A DNA stretch of 64,000 nt, from positions 20,149 through 84,148 of the forward strand of contig PBVT01000083.1 in NCBI GenBank assembly GCA_002728755.1, given 5' to 3'. Shown one piece after another: positions 38,019 through 45,780 of the stretch. The position numbers and the translations under genes are program-made. The notes below the pieces were generated by a model. That model saw only the letters and a program-made list of their open reading frames with translations. It had not been told where the DNA came from and searched no databases. Position 1 is the first letter of the stretch, and each line of letters begins with the position of its first letter. This stretch comes from Myxococcales bacterium (lineage in GTDB: Bacteria > Myxococcota_A > UBA9042 > UBA3505).

Positions 38019-38870
38019 ATGGGCGTTTTGCGGGTCGAGGTTGGAGACAACCCCCTCAAGAACGAACATGAACAGCTCGTGCATAAGGCGCTGACTCGCG
38101 GTAGCGAGGCACCCGAACAATTTCCCACCACAAAACTCCAGGGCGACTACTCCCCTGACGCGATTATGTTGGCCCGTGAGAACTGGCGGCAACGCATGCT
38201 GCATGAGCACCAGAGCTCCGCGGTCTTCTCTCGACTGCTCCCGCAGCTGATCGAAGCCGAGGCCACCCTGGAATTCAAGACCTGTATCCTACGATTCTCC
38301 ATGGATGAATTACGGCACGCCGGCCTATGCGGTCGAGTTGTCGCCCTTCTCAACGGAGATCCGATGATCGAGGCACGGCTGACGACCGAACCATTGCCCA
38401 AACACCCGGACTGCCCACCCCTGGAACGGGCTCTTCGCAATGTATTGTTCACCAGCCTATCCGAGACGATCTCAGTGGGACTTCTCACAGAGGAGCGGGA
38501 ACGGGCAAAGGAACCATTTGTGAAGGCCGTCCTACACCAGTTATCGGCTGACGAAATCAACCACGCCCGCTTTGGCTGGATCTATCTCGGCGACACATGG
38601 CCCCGCCTTAACAAAGACGGACGGTCCCGCATACAAGACTATCTCCCCGTCGCCCTCGGCCACCTGGAAACCTGCATGCTGGCCGCGATGCCGATAGGAA
38701 AGAAACTCCCAGAGGCCCTCGTTCAAGAAGCCCAGGCCCTAGGGTTCTCCGATTCTTATACGGCCCGTTCCCTATTAGCGGACACTTTCGAAGAGGTGAT
38801 TATTCCGCAGCTTTCGGCCGTGGGTCTCGACGCGCGTACGGCCTGGACCAACCGGGTCAAAGCACAATAG
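38019..38870 (+). CDS. Ferritin-like di-iron protein linked to the 8-Cys lipoproteins
   Basis: 283 residues, no signal peptide, GAAGGAG box ~7-8 nt upstream. It looks like an all-alpha four-helix bundle: E63 (LHEHQSS), ELRH at 97-100, E149 (LSETIS) and EINH at 179-182. The two ExxH motifs each preceded by a Glu ~30 residues earlier is the classic pattern of carboxylate di-iron sites (ferritin, rubrerythrin, R2, AurF). It fits the 'ferritin-like domain-containing protein' class, not ferritin itself, by length. It may store iron, remove peroxide or oxidise a substrate. Its tight linkage to two Cys-rich lipoproteins suggests they are substrates or partners, although the protein itself should be cytoplasmic. 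The gene ends 11 bp before a strong hairpin. Confidence 0.85.
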   Translation: MGVLRVEVGDNPLKNEHEQLVHKALTRGSEAPEQFPTTKLQGDYSPDAIMLARENWRQRMLHEHQSSAVFSRLLPQLIEAEATLEFKTCILRFSMDELRHAGLCGRVVALLNGDPMIEARLTTEPLPKHPDCPPLERALRNVLFTSLSETISVGLLTEERERAKEPFVKAVLHQLSADEINHARFGWIYLGDTWPRLNKDGRSRIQDYLPVALGHLETCMLAAMPIGKKLPEALVQEAQALGFSDSYTARSLLADTFEEVIIPQLSAVGLDARTAWTNRVKAQ

Positions 38871-38881
38871 CAAAAACCAAA

Positions 38882-38914
38882 GCGCCCACGGCTTACGAAG
38901 AAGACCGTGGGCGC
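38882..38914. terminator. Bidirectional terminator hairpin (10-bp perfect stem)
   Basis: GCGCCCACGG pairs with CCGTGGGCGC across a 13-nt loop, between the convergent ferritin-like and DNDCDG genes. On the minus strand it is followed by a T-rich TTTGGTTTTTG; on the plus strand by a later TTCTTTT. The best terminator in the window. Confidence 0.8.
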
Positions 38915-38938
38915 CTTGTTGAAAGGGTTCTTTTAGTA

Positions 38939-40852
38939 TCAGCTAAGCGTCACGCTGCGACGACGGCGCGTCACAAAGAGCGTTGTGCAAAGCACGATAA
39001 GCCAGGCGATGGGTCCGTTACCGGAGCCATTGGAGCAACCGCCACCGGAACCGCCACTGGAGCATTTGCCATCGTCAACGTAGCCGTTGCAATCGTTGTC
39101 GATGCCATCACCACAGATTTCAGCAATCGGTTCGGGTGCGCTGCAGGTTCCCCAGCCACCGTTGGTGCAAGACATGATTCCGGTTCCACAAGCGCTGGAA
39201 CAGGTCTCCTGGATACCTTCGTCAATCTTGCCATCACAATCGTTGTCCACAGAATCACAGACCTCAGCGGTCGGCTGCGGAGCCGTGCACTCGCCCCAGC
39301 TACCCAGGGTGCAGAACTGGTAACCAGTGCCACATGCCGTCTCACAACTATGCTGCAGAGCTTCGTCGATCATGCCGTCACAGTTGTTGTCCAGACCATC
39401 ACAGGTCTCGACCTCTGGCTCTTTGGAGCACTCACCCCATACACCATTGGTGCATTTCTGGGTTCCGTTGCCACAGCTTGTCTCGCAGTCACGCTTGACG
39501 CTCTCATCAATGCTGCCATCACAGTCATTATCCAGACCGTCACAGACCTCAAGAGCTGGTTCCGACGAGCAGGTGGTCCAAAGACCTTCAACACATTGAC
39601 GGGTTCCTAGACCACAGGAGGTCTCGCAGACAACCTGGAGCTCTTCGTCGACCACGCCATCACAGTCATTATCCAGACCGTCACAGGTGTACTCTTCCAT
39701 CTCGAACAGTTCCGGAACAGCGCACTTCCAGAGGCCCTCGTCACAAGTGGGACCGCCGTAGGCACAAATTCCCAGAGCCGGGCATTCGAAGTCGGCAGGA
39801 ACATCGTCATCCGAGTAGCATTCGATCTCAAGCGGTGGCGTGAAGGTAACATCTTGTACGCTTACGCTGATCTGGTTTTCGCTATCGGGCCAGATCCACC
39901 AGGCCGGACGACGGAAGCCAGCACCAATGTTGATTTCTGCAATGTGAGCTGTCTCACCCTGCGGAGCCTGCACCACGATGAAGTACTCATGATAGGCACT
40001 ATCGTTGGTGATGGTTCCATCCTCGGTTACAACCATATTCCACGTCATATTGGTCGCACCACCCTGTACCAGCATCTGCCATTTGTAGAGGGTTACGGTG
40101 TACTGACTGGAAACTTTGTAGGACTGGTTTACGTATCCTTTGCCCTGGATATTGGCACCAACGGTCGCATCCTTAAGGTAACTCCCCTCTTTGAACGCGC
40201 CTTTGGCCTGGGCACTGGCGGAAGCATTCAGATCATAACCAGCAGAATAGGTTTCCTGAATCTCGATGACCTTTTCGGGCTCCCACTGGTAGTTCTGGAA
40301 CGGAACGCTCCAGTCCCAACGAATGGCACCGTGTAGACCAGAAGACTCCATCTCCACGTTCACAGTCTGACAGGGGGTCAGTTCGTAGATCCACTCCTGA
40401 AAGATGTTGTCGCTATCGTGGCTCAGCTCCCAATCATCAACAGCATTCGGGGCCGACTTCACTTTCAAAACCATAACGTAGAAATCAGCGCTCTTGGGCA
40501 CAGACGATTCAAACCAATAAAATTCGAGAACACCATCAACGGTATTGCCAGTACCCAGATCGGTTGCACCAAAGAAGAAGGTATCTCCTTCCCAGTTACC
40601 GTAGGTCTGTACACAATCCTCGATCTCAAGAGCGTCACAGGCTGGACTCTCAAGCTCACTGTAAATGCCAGGTACTACATCTCCGCTGAACACTTCCTCA
40701 CCGGATTTCAATACCCGAGCACCAATATAGGAAGTCTGCGCTCCGGTTACGCCCGGCACATCATTATTTGCAAATCCCTGCGTAGGAAGCAGCAGTACGG
40801 CCAAAAATCCAACAAATCCAAACAAACAAAAAAAACGATTACGAATATGCAT
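38939..40852 (-). CDS. Secreted DNDCDG-repeat protein with MYXO-CTERM-like anchor
   Basis: 637 residues from the ATG at 40852 (AAAGGGG, 7 nt spacing); a longer frame from 40894 has no ribosome binding site. The signal is RFFCLFGFVGFLAVLLLPTQGFA (Sec type, no lipobox). The N-terminal ~340 residues are a beta-rich domain (YGNWEGDTFFFGATDLG, TVTLYKWQMLVQGGAT). Then five units alternate a CDGLDNDCDGxxDE loop with CETSCGxGxxxCxxGxWxxC. The C-terminus is GGCSNGSGNG, a hydrophobic helix (WLIVLCTTLFV) and TRRRRS: Cys-helix-Arg cluster as in MYXO-CTERM-type sorting signals, which are known to be processed for surface attachment. It would then be anchored at the cell surface. It shares the DNDCDG units with 31202-33958 but lacks a lipobox. 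Confidence 0.85.
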   Translation of the reverse strand: MHIRNRFFCLFGFVGFLAVLLLPTQGFANNDVPGVTGAQTSYIGARVLKSGEEVFSGDVVPGIYSELESPACDALEIEDCVQTYGNWEGDTFFFGATDLGTGNTVDGVLEFYWFESSVPKSADFYVMVLKVKSAPNAVDDWELSHDSDNIFQEWIYELTPCQTVNVEMESSGLHGAIRWDWSVPFQNYQWEPEKVIEIQETYSAGYDLNASASAQAKGAFKEGSYLKDATVGANIQGKGYVNQSYKVSSQYTVTLYKWQMLVQGGATNMTWNMVVTEDGTITNDSAYHEYFIVVQAPQGETAHIAEINIGAGFRRPAWWIWPDSENQISVSVQDVTFTPPLEIECYSDDDVPADFECPALGICAYGGPTCDEGLWKCAVPELFEMEEYTCDGLDNDCDGVVDEELQVVCETSCGLGTRQCVEGLWTTCSSEPALEVCDGLDNDCDGSIDESVKRDCETSCGNGTQKCTNGVWGECSKEPEVETCDGLDNNCDGMIDEALQHSCETACGTGYQFCTLGSWGECTAPQPTAEVCDSVDNDCDGKIDEGIQETCSSACGTGIMSCTNGGWGTCSAPEPIAEICGDGIDNDCNGYVDDGKCSSGGSGGGCSNGSGNGPIAWLIVLCTTLFVTRRRRSVTLS

Positions 40853-41026
40853 AAAAAAACCCCTTTCATTATGCGGTCGGGGAAAATCCCCCAAAAAAGT
40901 TGGCGCTTTTTACTCGCTAGGCCTGTAGGCCGCAACACAATTCCCGTTAGCCCCCGTCATTCCTGGCCCTCTCCCTGTAAAGCTTCGCTCAACAACATCG
41001 CAAAAAACTGATTTTCCCCTACGTGC

Positions 41027-41050
41027 GAGTACGAGATTTATCTCGTACTC
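41027..41050 (-). terminator. Perfect 10-bp hairpin downstream of SDR gene
   Basis: GAGTACGAGA / TCTCGTACTC with a TTTA tetraloop, 13 bp after the stop of the minus-strand epimerase gene. The T-run comes only about 20 nt later on the minus strand, so termination may be weak. It could equally be an operator for the 38939-40852 gene. Confidence 0.5.
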
Positions 41051-41062
41051 GACGGGATAATC

Positions 41063-42172
41063 CTAGATATCGCCTGTCTCCCGGAACCACGCCAAAGTGT
41101 CGCGAACACCTTCTCGAACATCCGGGTATCGGTATTGGTAACCAAGCTCTTTGCTCTTACGGTTTGAGATCCAATAACTGGAACCAATATACGTCGCTGA
41201 CTGGACTTCAAGCATCTGCATTTTGGGGAAATTGAACTTACGTTCCAGCCAGGTCCAAAACTGCGCCGCAGGTACCGCAACAGCTCGATACATGGACAAA
41301 CGGATGCCTGGCACATTCCAAAGCCGCCGACCAGAAACGAGAGCGATGTAGTGGAGAAAATCGCGGTAGGAAATGATGCTATCATCCACCACATTATAGT
41401 CCTCGCCGATGGACTCTTTTTTCTCGATTACAAAGCGTGCAAATCCCGCGACATCCTCCACATGCACCGACGTAGTCACTGCATTCTTGGCGTCGCTGGG
41501 TATCGCACGTAACAGGCCCTTTGCGATCAGTAGCATGATGCCTCCGTGACCATAGCGACTACCACGTCCGTAGATCGGTGCTGGGCGAATCACCGTCAGA
41601 GGCAATCCATTATCCGCATATGCTTTCCAGAGAAGCTTCTCCTGTATCCATTTACTCTCTGAATATACATTGACCAGGTGGGTTCCGTCCGGGCCTTCCG
41701 CGTCCATTGCGGTGTTCTTCGGAGAAGAAGCCTTCTCGTCGAAGGGGAGATTGTGCTTTTTTCCCTCGGCGGCCGTATAGGGTTTTCCAAAGACCCCGCA
41801 GGTACTCCAATGCACGAAGCGTTTCAGATCCGCCTCGAGAGCCCAGGACAGCAGATTTCGCGTACCTTCTACGTTTACCGCCATCAAGGCTTCCCGTGTG
41901 GCACTATAGTCATAGAGCGATGCCACATGAAAGACATGGCTTATGTCGTATTCATTGAGCTGTTTCAATGAATCCGGATCCAATAAATCTGCCGACAAAA
42001 GAGTCAGCTTGGGATTGGCAGGATCGATCTTACATACCTTGAACCGCTCCTCCATCCCCTCAAAGGACTGGGCTCGATCCATGGCAATTACATCCTTACC
42101 GTCTTCAAGCAGCTGCCGGGTCAACGTACTACCCGAAAAACCCATGGCCCCTGTCACTAGATAGTATGCCAT
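41063..42172 (-). CDS. NAD-dependent epimerase/dehydratase (extended SDR)
   Basis: 369 residues. The Rossmann motif is VTGAMGFSGSTL (residues ~6-17), with D at the end of strand 2 (VIAMDRA). The active site YSESKW is a YxxxK motif, and STCGVFG supplies the Ser/Thr. HVEDVAGFARFVIE is typical of sugar-nucleotide epimerases and 3-beta-hydroxysteroid-dehydrogenase-like proteins. The substrate (sugar nucleotide or sterol/lipid) cannot be told. A second member of the same broad family lies at 60572-61540. RNase HIII is the next gene upstream on this strand, 64 bp away. Confidence 0.85.
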   Translation of the reverse strand: MAYYLVTGAMGFSGSTLTRQLLEDGKDVIAMDRAQSFEGMEERFKVCKIDPANPKLTLLSADLLDPDSLKQLNEYDISHVFHVASLYDYSATREALMAVNVEGTRNLLSWALEADLKRFVHWSTCGVFGKPYTAAEGKKHNLPFDEKASSPKNTAMDAEGPDGTHLVNVYSESKWIQEKLLWKAYADNGLPLTVIRPAPIYGRGSRYGHGGIMLLIAKGLLRAIPSDAKNAVTTSVHVEDVAGFARFVIEKKESIGEDYNVVDDSIISYRDFLHYIALVSGRRLWNVPGIRLSMYRAVAVPAAQFWTWLERKFNFPKMQMLEVQSATYIGSSYWISNRKSKELGYQYRYPDVREGVRDTLAWFRETGDI

Positions 42173-42236
42173 TGATTATCGCCTTATCCCTGTAGTTCTG
42201 ATTCGCCACGGTACGCGAACGAATACTGCGCCATTA

Positions 42237-43160
42237 TTAATCGGTCGCCCCAAGCTTGTCCGTAGTTGAAAAGTGCAATTTTGCAAAATCCTTCAGAGCG
42301 TCTCGACCATGCTCCTCGATGATTCGACGGCCCGCGGTGATAACGCCGGCCCCAGCCCCTTTCGGCACGGTAAACCCTGCTTTTTCTCCCAGTCTCTTCA
42401 TCTGCCAGAGAAATTCCGCCCGAGCGATAATGGATGCGACCGCAACGGCGGGATCCGACTCACCTTTGGTGCGTTGATGATACCGAATGGAGCGCCCTCT
42501 CTCTCCCAGGTAGCGACCAACAACACGTTCATCACGAGCAAACTGATCGCTCAGCGCGAACGTACAATCGGGCTCCTTCTCCAATAGATTCTCTAGAACC
42601 CGAGCATGCGCCCATCCCAGCAAGCGGTTTAGATTACCGATCTTGGCATAGAGATCATTATAACGAGCTACACCAATAACGATCTGTTCATAGCTGCAGC
42701 AGGCCTTCAGATCTGCCGCCATCTTCTTGATCTTGGCATCGGCGATCTTCTTACTATCCGCGATCCCCAGCTCGCGAAGAAGGTCGACCTGGTCCCGATT
42801 GACCGCGGCCGCTGTGACCACAAGCGGCCCGAAGTAATCGCCTTTCCCCGTTTCATCAATACCGATCCATCGTGGGGGCTTCGGATCCGGATGAAGATCC
42901 ATCGCATCTTGAAATGGATCAGCGAATACGATGGATAGGGTTTGGCCGGCGTCGATCTGCTCGGCCCATTCCTGCGCCCCAGCGCCCTGCAGGACCACCT
43001 TACCTTTGGTATAAAAGGTGGCCGTACAGTCCGTTCCCCGTGCGCGCCAAAGCGCATAGGGAGCCTCTCCGAATTCAAAATCCCCGTGCTCTAACAGACT
43101 GCGTATACGCGCCGCTTCGAGGGTGCTGATCGTTAATGTTATGGTCTTCTGACCGCCCAT
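42237..43160 (-). CDS. rnhC: Ribonuclease HIII
   Basis: 307 residues from the ATG at 43160; a frame open to 43220 lacks a ribosome binding site (AGGAG is far from either). The N-terminal ~85 residues (QKTITLTISTLEAARI...KGKVVLQG) fit the TBP-like substrate-binding domain special to RNase HIII. The catalytic domain opens with IGIDETGKGDYFGPLVV (D102, E103), the HIII signature (DEG in RNase HII). Further conserved are ADSKKIAD and HQRTKGESDPAVAVASIIARA. It cleaves the RNA strand of RNA:DNA hybrids in the cytoplasm. RNase HIII is best known from Firmicutes and Chlamydiae, so here it is less common. The stop is 64 bp from the SDR gene. Confidence 0.88.
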   Translation of the reverse strand: MGGQKTITLTISTLEAARIRSLLEHGDFEFGEAPYALWRARGTDCTATFYTKGKVVLQGAGAQEWAEQIDAGQTLSIVFADPFQDAMDLHPDPKPPRWIGIDETGKGDYFGPLVVTAAAVNRDQVDLLRELGIADSKKIADAKIKKMAADLKACCSYEQIVIGVARYNDLYAKIGNLNRLLGWAHARVLENLLEKEPDCTFALSDQFARDERVVGRYLGERGRSIRYHQRTKGESDPAVAVASIIARAEFLWQMKRLGEKAGFTVPKGAGAGVITAGRRIIEEHGRDALKDFAKLHFSTTDKLGATD

Positions 43161-43287
43161 GGCTGACGAGCATAAGCTCCTATACCCAAATGAGCAAGCG
43201 GGATCACTTCCATAAAACATTCCCCTTCAACCTTGCGCAGCACGACGAATCTACAGTATGATAAGCAAAATTTTGAAGGAGTGTGTC

Positions 43288-43911
43288 ATGGGGGATATTG
43301 AAGCAAAAAATCGGCGAACATTCCTCTCAAATATGGCACGCTGGGCTACGGCCGGAGCTGCTCTATTTACCGTACCTGCTTGCGGTATTGAAGAGATACT
43401 CACTGAAGAGGAAGATCTTCTGATGCACGGACCCATTAAGGTCGCGGAGCGCTGGCTCAAGCTTCCTTTAGAGGTTGAGGCTCTACCCCTACTCGCCCCT
43501 TATGAGGACGGTTCTATTTTCCTTCGTTCCTGGGCCTTTGGTCATATTGTACGTGGTCCAAAAGACCAGCTGGCTATCGTTATCGTAGATCTGGAGACCG
43601 GCGGTCACGCCGAGATCGAGCTCTTCAAACCAGAGCCAGATATCGCACCCGTGGCAGAGACCGCTCACTATGGACTCATCATCAATAATGGTGGTCTTGG
43701 AGACGTTTCTACACCACGCCATATTCGTCGTTTGGCACGAAAAGTTTCTCGAATTATCTCCAGCAATGAAGAGAACGTGACTCTCTCCTGGCGGGTTCCG
43801 ACCCTTTCAGAGAAAATGCCGAAACCCGGTGTGGAGAATCTAGAGCCGGCTGACCAGCCTATATTTGATGAGCCACATTCCCACGTCGTCTCCGCCCCTC
43901 TGGGCGGATAA
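43288..43911 (+). CDS. Tat-type lipoprotein of unknown function
   Basis: 207 residues from the ATG at 43288, which has AAGGAG 6 nt upstream. The signal reads NRRTFLSNMARWATAGAALFTVPACG: a twin-arginine motif RRTFL, hydrophobic core and lipobox-like VPAC, so it should be exported folded and lipidated. The mature part (~165 residues) has a beta-rich domain (FLRSWAFGHIVRGPKDQLAIVIVD) and HIRRLARKVSRIIS. Many Tat proteins bind a cofactor; none can be recognised. It is divergent from rnhC by 127 bp and 93 bp upstream of the collagen-like lipoprotein. Confidence 0.7.
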   Translation: MGDIEAKNRRTFLSNMARWATAGAALFTVPACGIEEILTEEEDLLMHGPIKVAERWLKLPLEVEALPLLAPYEDGSIFLRSWAFGHIVRGPKDQLAIVIVDLETGGHAEIELFKPEPDIAPVAETAHYGLIINNGGLGDVSTPRHIRRLARKVSRIISSNEENVTLSWRVPTLSEKMPKPGVENLEPADQPIFDEPHSHVVSAPLGG

Positions 43912-44004
43912 CGCGACCCCAGCCGTAACGAGTCTAACGCATGGTCTTCGTCCTTCTCGTGACGAACTCACTACACGCCGGTCGTCGGCATCGGGACGCC
44001 TAGA

Positions 44005-45264
44005 ATGGATTACCAACATCGTGCGGAGACCAGCGTTCAGCGACTGATACCAGCTCTTCTGGTTGCTGTACTTTTCGGTGGATGCGCCCTGTTTAAGCCG
44101 GTCCCACCCGAACCCAAATCAATCGAGACATGCCGTCAATACAAACGAGGTTCCGATCGTTCGGGCTGCGAAAATTATTGTCGGGCAAAAAAGGCATACG
44201 CCGATGGCCGTTATAAAGATGCCCTGGCATTCCTGGAATGGTCGAATCTCGCAAAAACACCCTATGGTCGACGCCTCGAACGCAAGATCAGAGCAGCCGA
44301 ATCTTCCACTACCCAGCCGGACCTCATCGACCCATCAAAAGTCACGGGCCTGGCTATTCTAGCGAGCTTAAATGGCGTCTGCCCGGGCCGCACCACACCG
44401 ATGCGTCTTGAGCTGAGCTTCATCGACGGGACAAAGAAACGTACCTGGACGAATAAGGACAAACAGCAGGGCTTTATCGACTTCGATCTTTTCGAGTTGG
44501 AGAGTCCCTTTGGTACCTTCAACAAAGGTTTGTATGTGCCGCAGTCGGACTTTCGAAAGTCCATGGATCGTGGCTTTCTGGTCCGGGCTCGACTGAAAAG
44601 CAGACCGGAGATCACAGCTACCCGTGTCTACAAACCAACCTACGACTGTTTCGAGGACGCCTTTTTTTCTGGTCGCCCTGGAGCAACGGGTCGGGATGGC
44701 AAGAAAGGACACCGTCCACGTAAAGCGGGGCGGACCGGTTCTAGAGGGAAAACGGGAGGAACGGGTCCAAAAGTTGTTGCCGACGTCGGTGTTGTACAGT
44801 CGTCCATAACGGGACGACTCGTTGTGGTGAAATTGACCTCAAGGGAAACGACGCAATGGATCATTCGCCCTATGAAACAGCTTAGTTCCAAATCCCCTAT
44901 CCGAATTACCGTCCAGGGAGGACCTGGCGGCGACGGGGGCCTGGGTGGAGCTGGAGCCGATGGTGCTCGTGGTGGACGTGGCGGTCATGGTGGCCGAGGC
45001 GGAAAAGGGGGCGCTCTGACGATTCGCTACGACAAAAAACACCGTGTACTGCGTAGACTGGTTCGCGGCTCAACGCCGGGAGGTCTGGGCGGACAAGCGG
45101 GCATCGGAGGACGCGGTGGACGCTCCTTGAAAGCCCCAACCCAACGACTCAAAGACGGACGAAACGGTCGCGTGGGGAAAACCGGTAGACGAGGTCCACG
45201 AGCAAAATATCGGGCGGTCCGTTCATCTCAACTATTTCGAGGTGAGGGCCTTCAATTGAAGTAA
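44005..45264 (+). CDS. Lipoprotein with collagen-like Gly-X-Y and poly-Gly segments
   Basis: 419 residues with signal QRLIPALLVAVLFGGC. Residues ~30-210 form a small Cys-containing helical domain (CRQYKRGSDRSGCENYC, AKKAYADGRYKDALAFLEWSN) like a degenerate TPR, then a beta-rich domain. Residues ~221-255 are Gly-X-Y triplets rich in Arg/Lys (GRPGATGRDGKKGHRP). A beta strand pair follows, then two Gly-rich blocks (~305-345 and ~355-400) with GG pairs and basic residues. Such segments in bacteria can form collagen-like triple helices or polyglycine II-type fibres. An envelope or surface filament role is inferred. The helical opening suggests an adaptor. Confidence 0.7.
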   Translation: MDYQHRAETSVQRLIPALLVAVLFGGCALFKPVPPEPKSIETCRQYKRGSDRSGCENYCRAKKAYADGRYKDALAFLEWSNLAKTPYGRRLERKIRAAESSTTQPDLIDPSKVTGLAILASLNGVCPGRTTPMRLELSFIDGTKKRTWTNKDKQQGFIDFDLFELESPFGTFNKGLYVPQSDFRKSMDRGFLVRARLKSRPEITATRVYKPTYDCFEDAFFSGRPGATGRDGKKGHRPRKAGRTGSRGKTGGTGPKVVADVGVVQSSITGRLVVVKLTSRETTQWIIRPMKQLSSKSPIRITVQGGPGGDGGLGGAGADGARGGRGGHGGRGGKGGALTIRYDKKHRVLRRLVRGSTPGGLGGQAGIGGRGGRSLKAPTQRLKDGRNGRVGKTGRRGPRAKYRAVRSSQLFRGEGLQLK

Positions 45265-45294
45265 GGTGAATTCAACGCGAATTGATTCGGGAGA

Positions 45295-45765
45295 ATGGAC
45301 GTGCGGAGACTTGGGATCATTCCCTGCACCAAAGAAAAGATCTGGGATCTACAGCCTGATGCAGGACCTGTGGAAGCTCATCGGGCGTACCGGGGCTTTC
45401 TCTTTCATCTTACCCGCTCCTATTCCGAGAGTTTCCTGGACGATTGGGTGGTGTTTTCTGCACTCCACGGCTTCCTGAAACCGAACGAAACGATCCCTGA
45501 AGCCTATGACATCACCTTTAACCGTCCAGAAGACCCGGTCATACTGGTTCCGGAGCTCAGGGCTCAGGTCCAGGCCAAAGGTCTCGACACCTACGATACA
45601 GCCGTAATCCTATGCCCTGAAGCCTATGCATCGCGTGTGGAATCTGCCTACGAAGGATCTACCACAGAATTGCATACACCCTTTCGTGGCCGAGGCGGGA
45701 TTGTTGGCGTGCGGTCCTGGCTCAAGGATTGTATTCAGAACGGACGATCCGATCTCCAACCATAA
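45295..45765 (+). CDS. DUF6884 domain protein
   Basis: 156 residues with GGGAG 8 nt before the ATG. The motifs LGIIPCTKEKIWD, YRGFLFHLTRSYSESFLDDWVVFSALHGFLKPNETIPEAYD and YDTAVILCPEAY are the marks of the DUF6884/YaaA-like cytoplasmic family. These proteins are thought to bind nucleotides or modified bases, and occur in deazaguanine DNA modification clusters and in defence islands. No other modification gene is visible here. The gene stops 15 bp before the TTG of the transporter that follows. Confidence 0.75.
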   Translation: MDVRRLGIIPCTKEKIWDLQPDAGPVEAHRAYRGFLFHLTRSYSESFLDDWVVFSALHGFLKPNETIPEAYDITFNRPEDPVILVPELRAQVQAKGLDTYDTAVILCPEAYASRVESAYEGSTTELHTPFRGRGGIVGVRSWLKDCIQNGRSDLQP

Positions 45766-45780
45766 GGTGGTACCCCCTCA

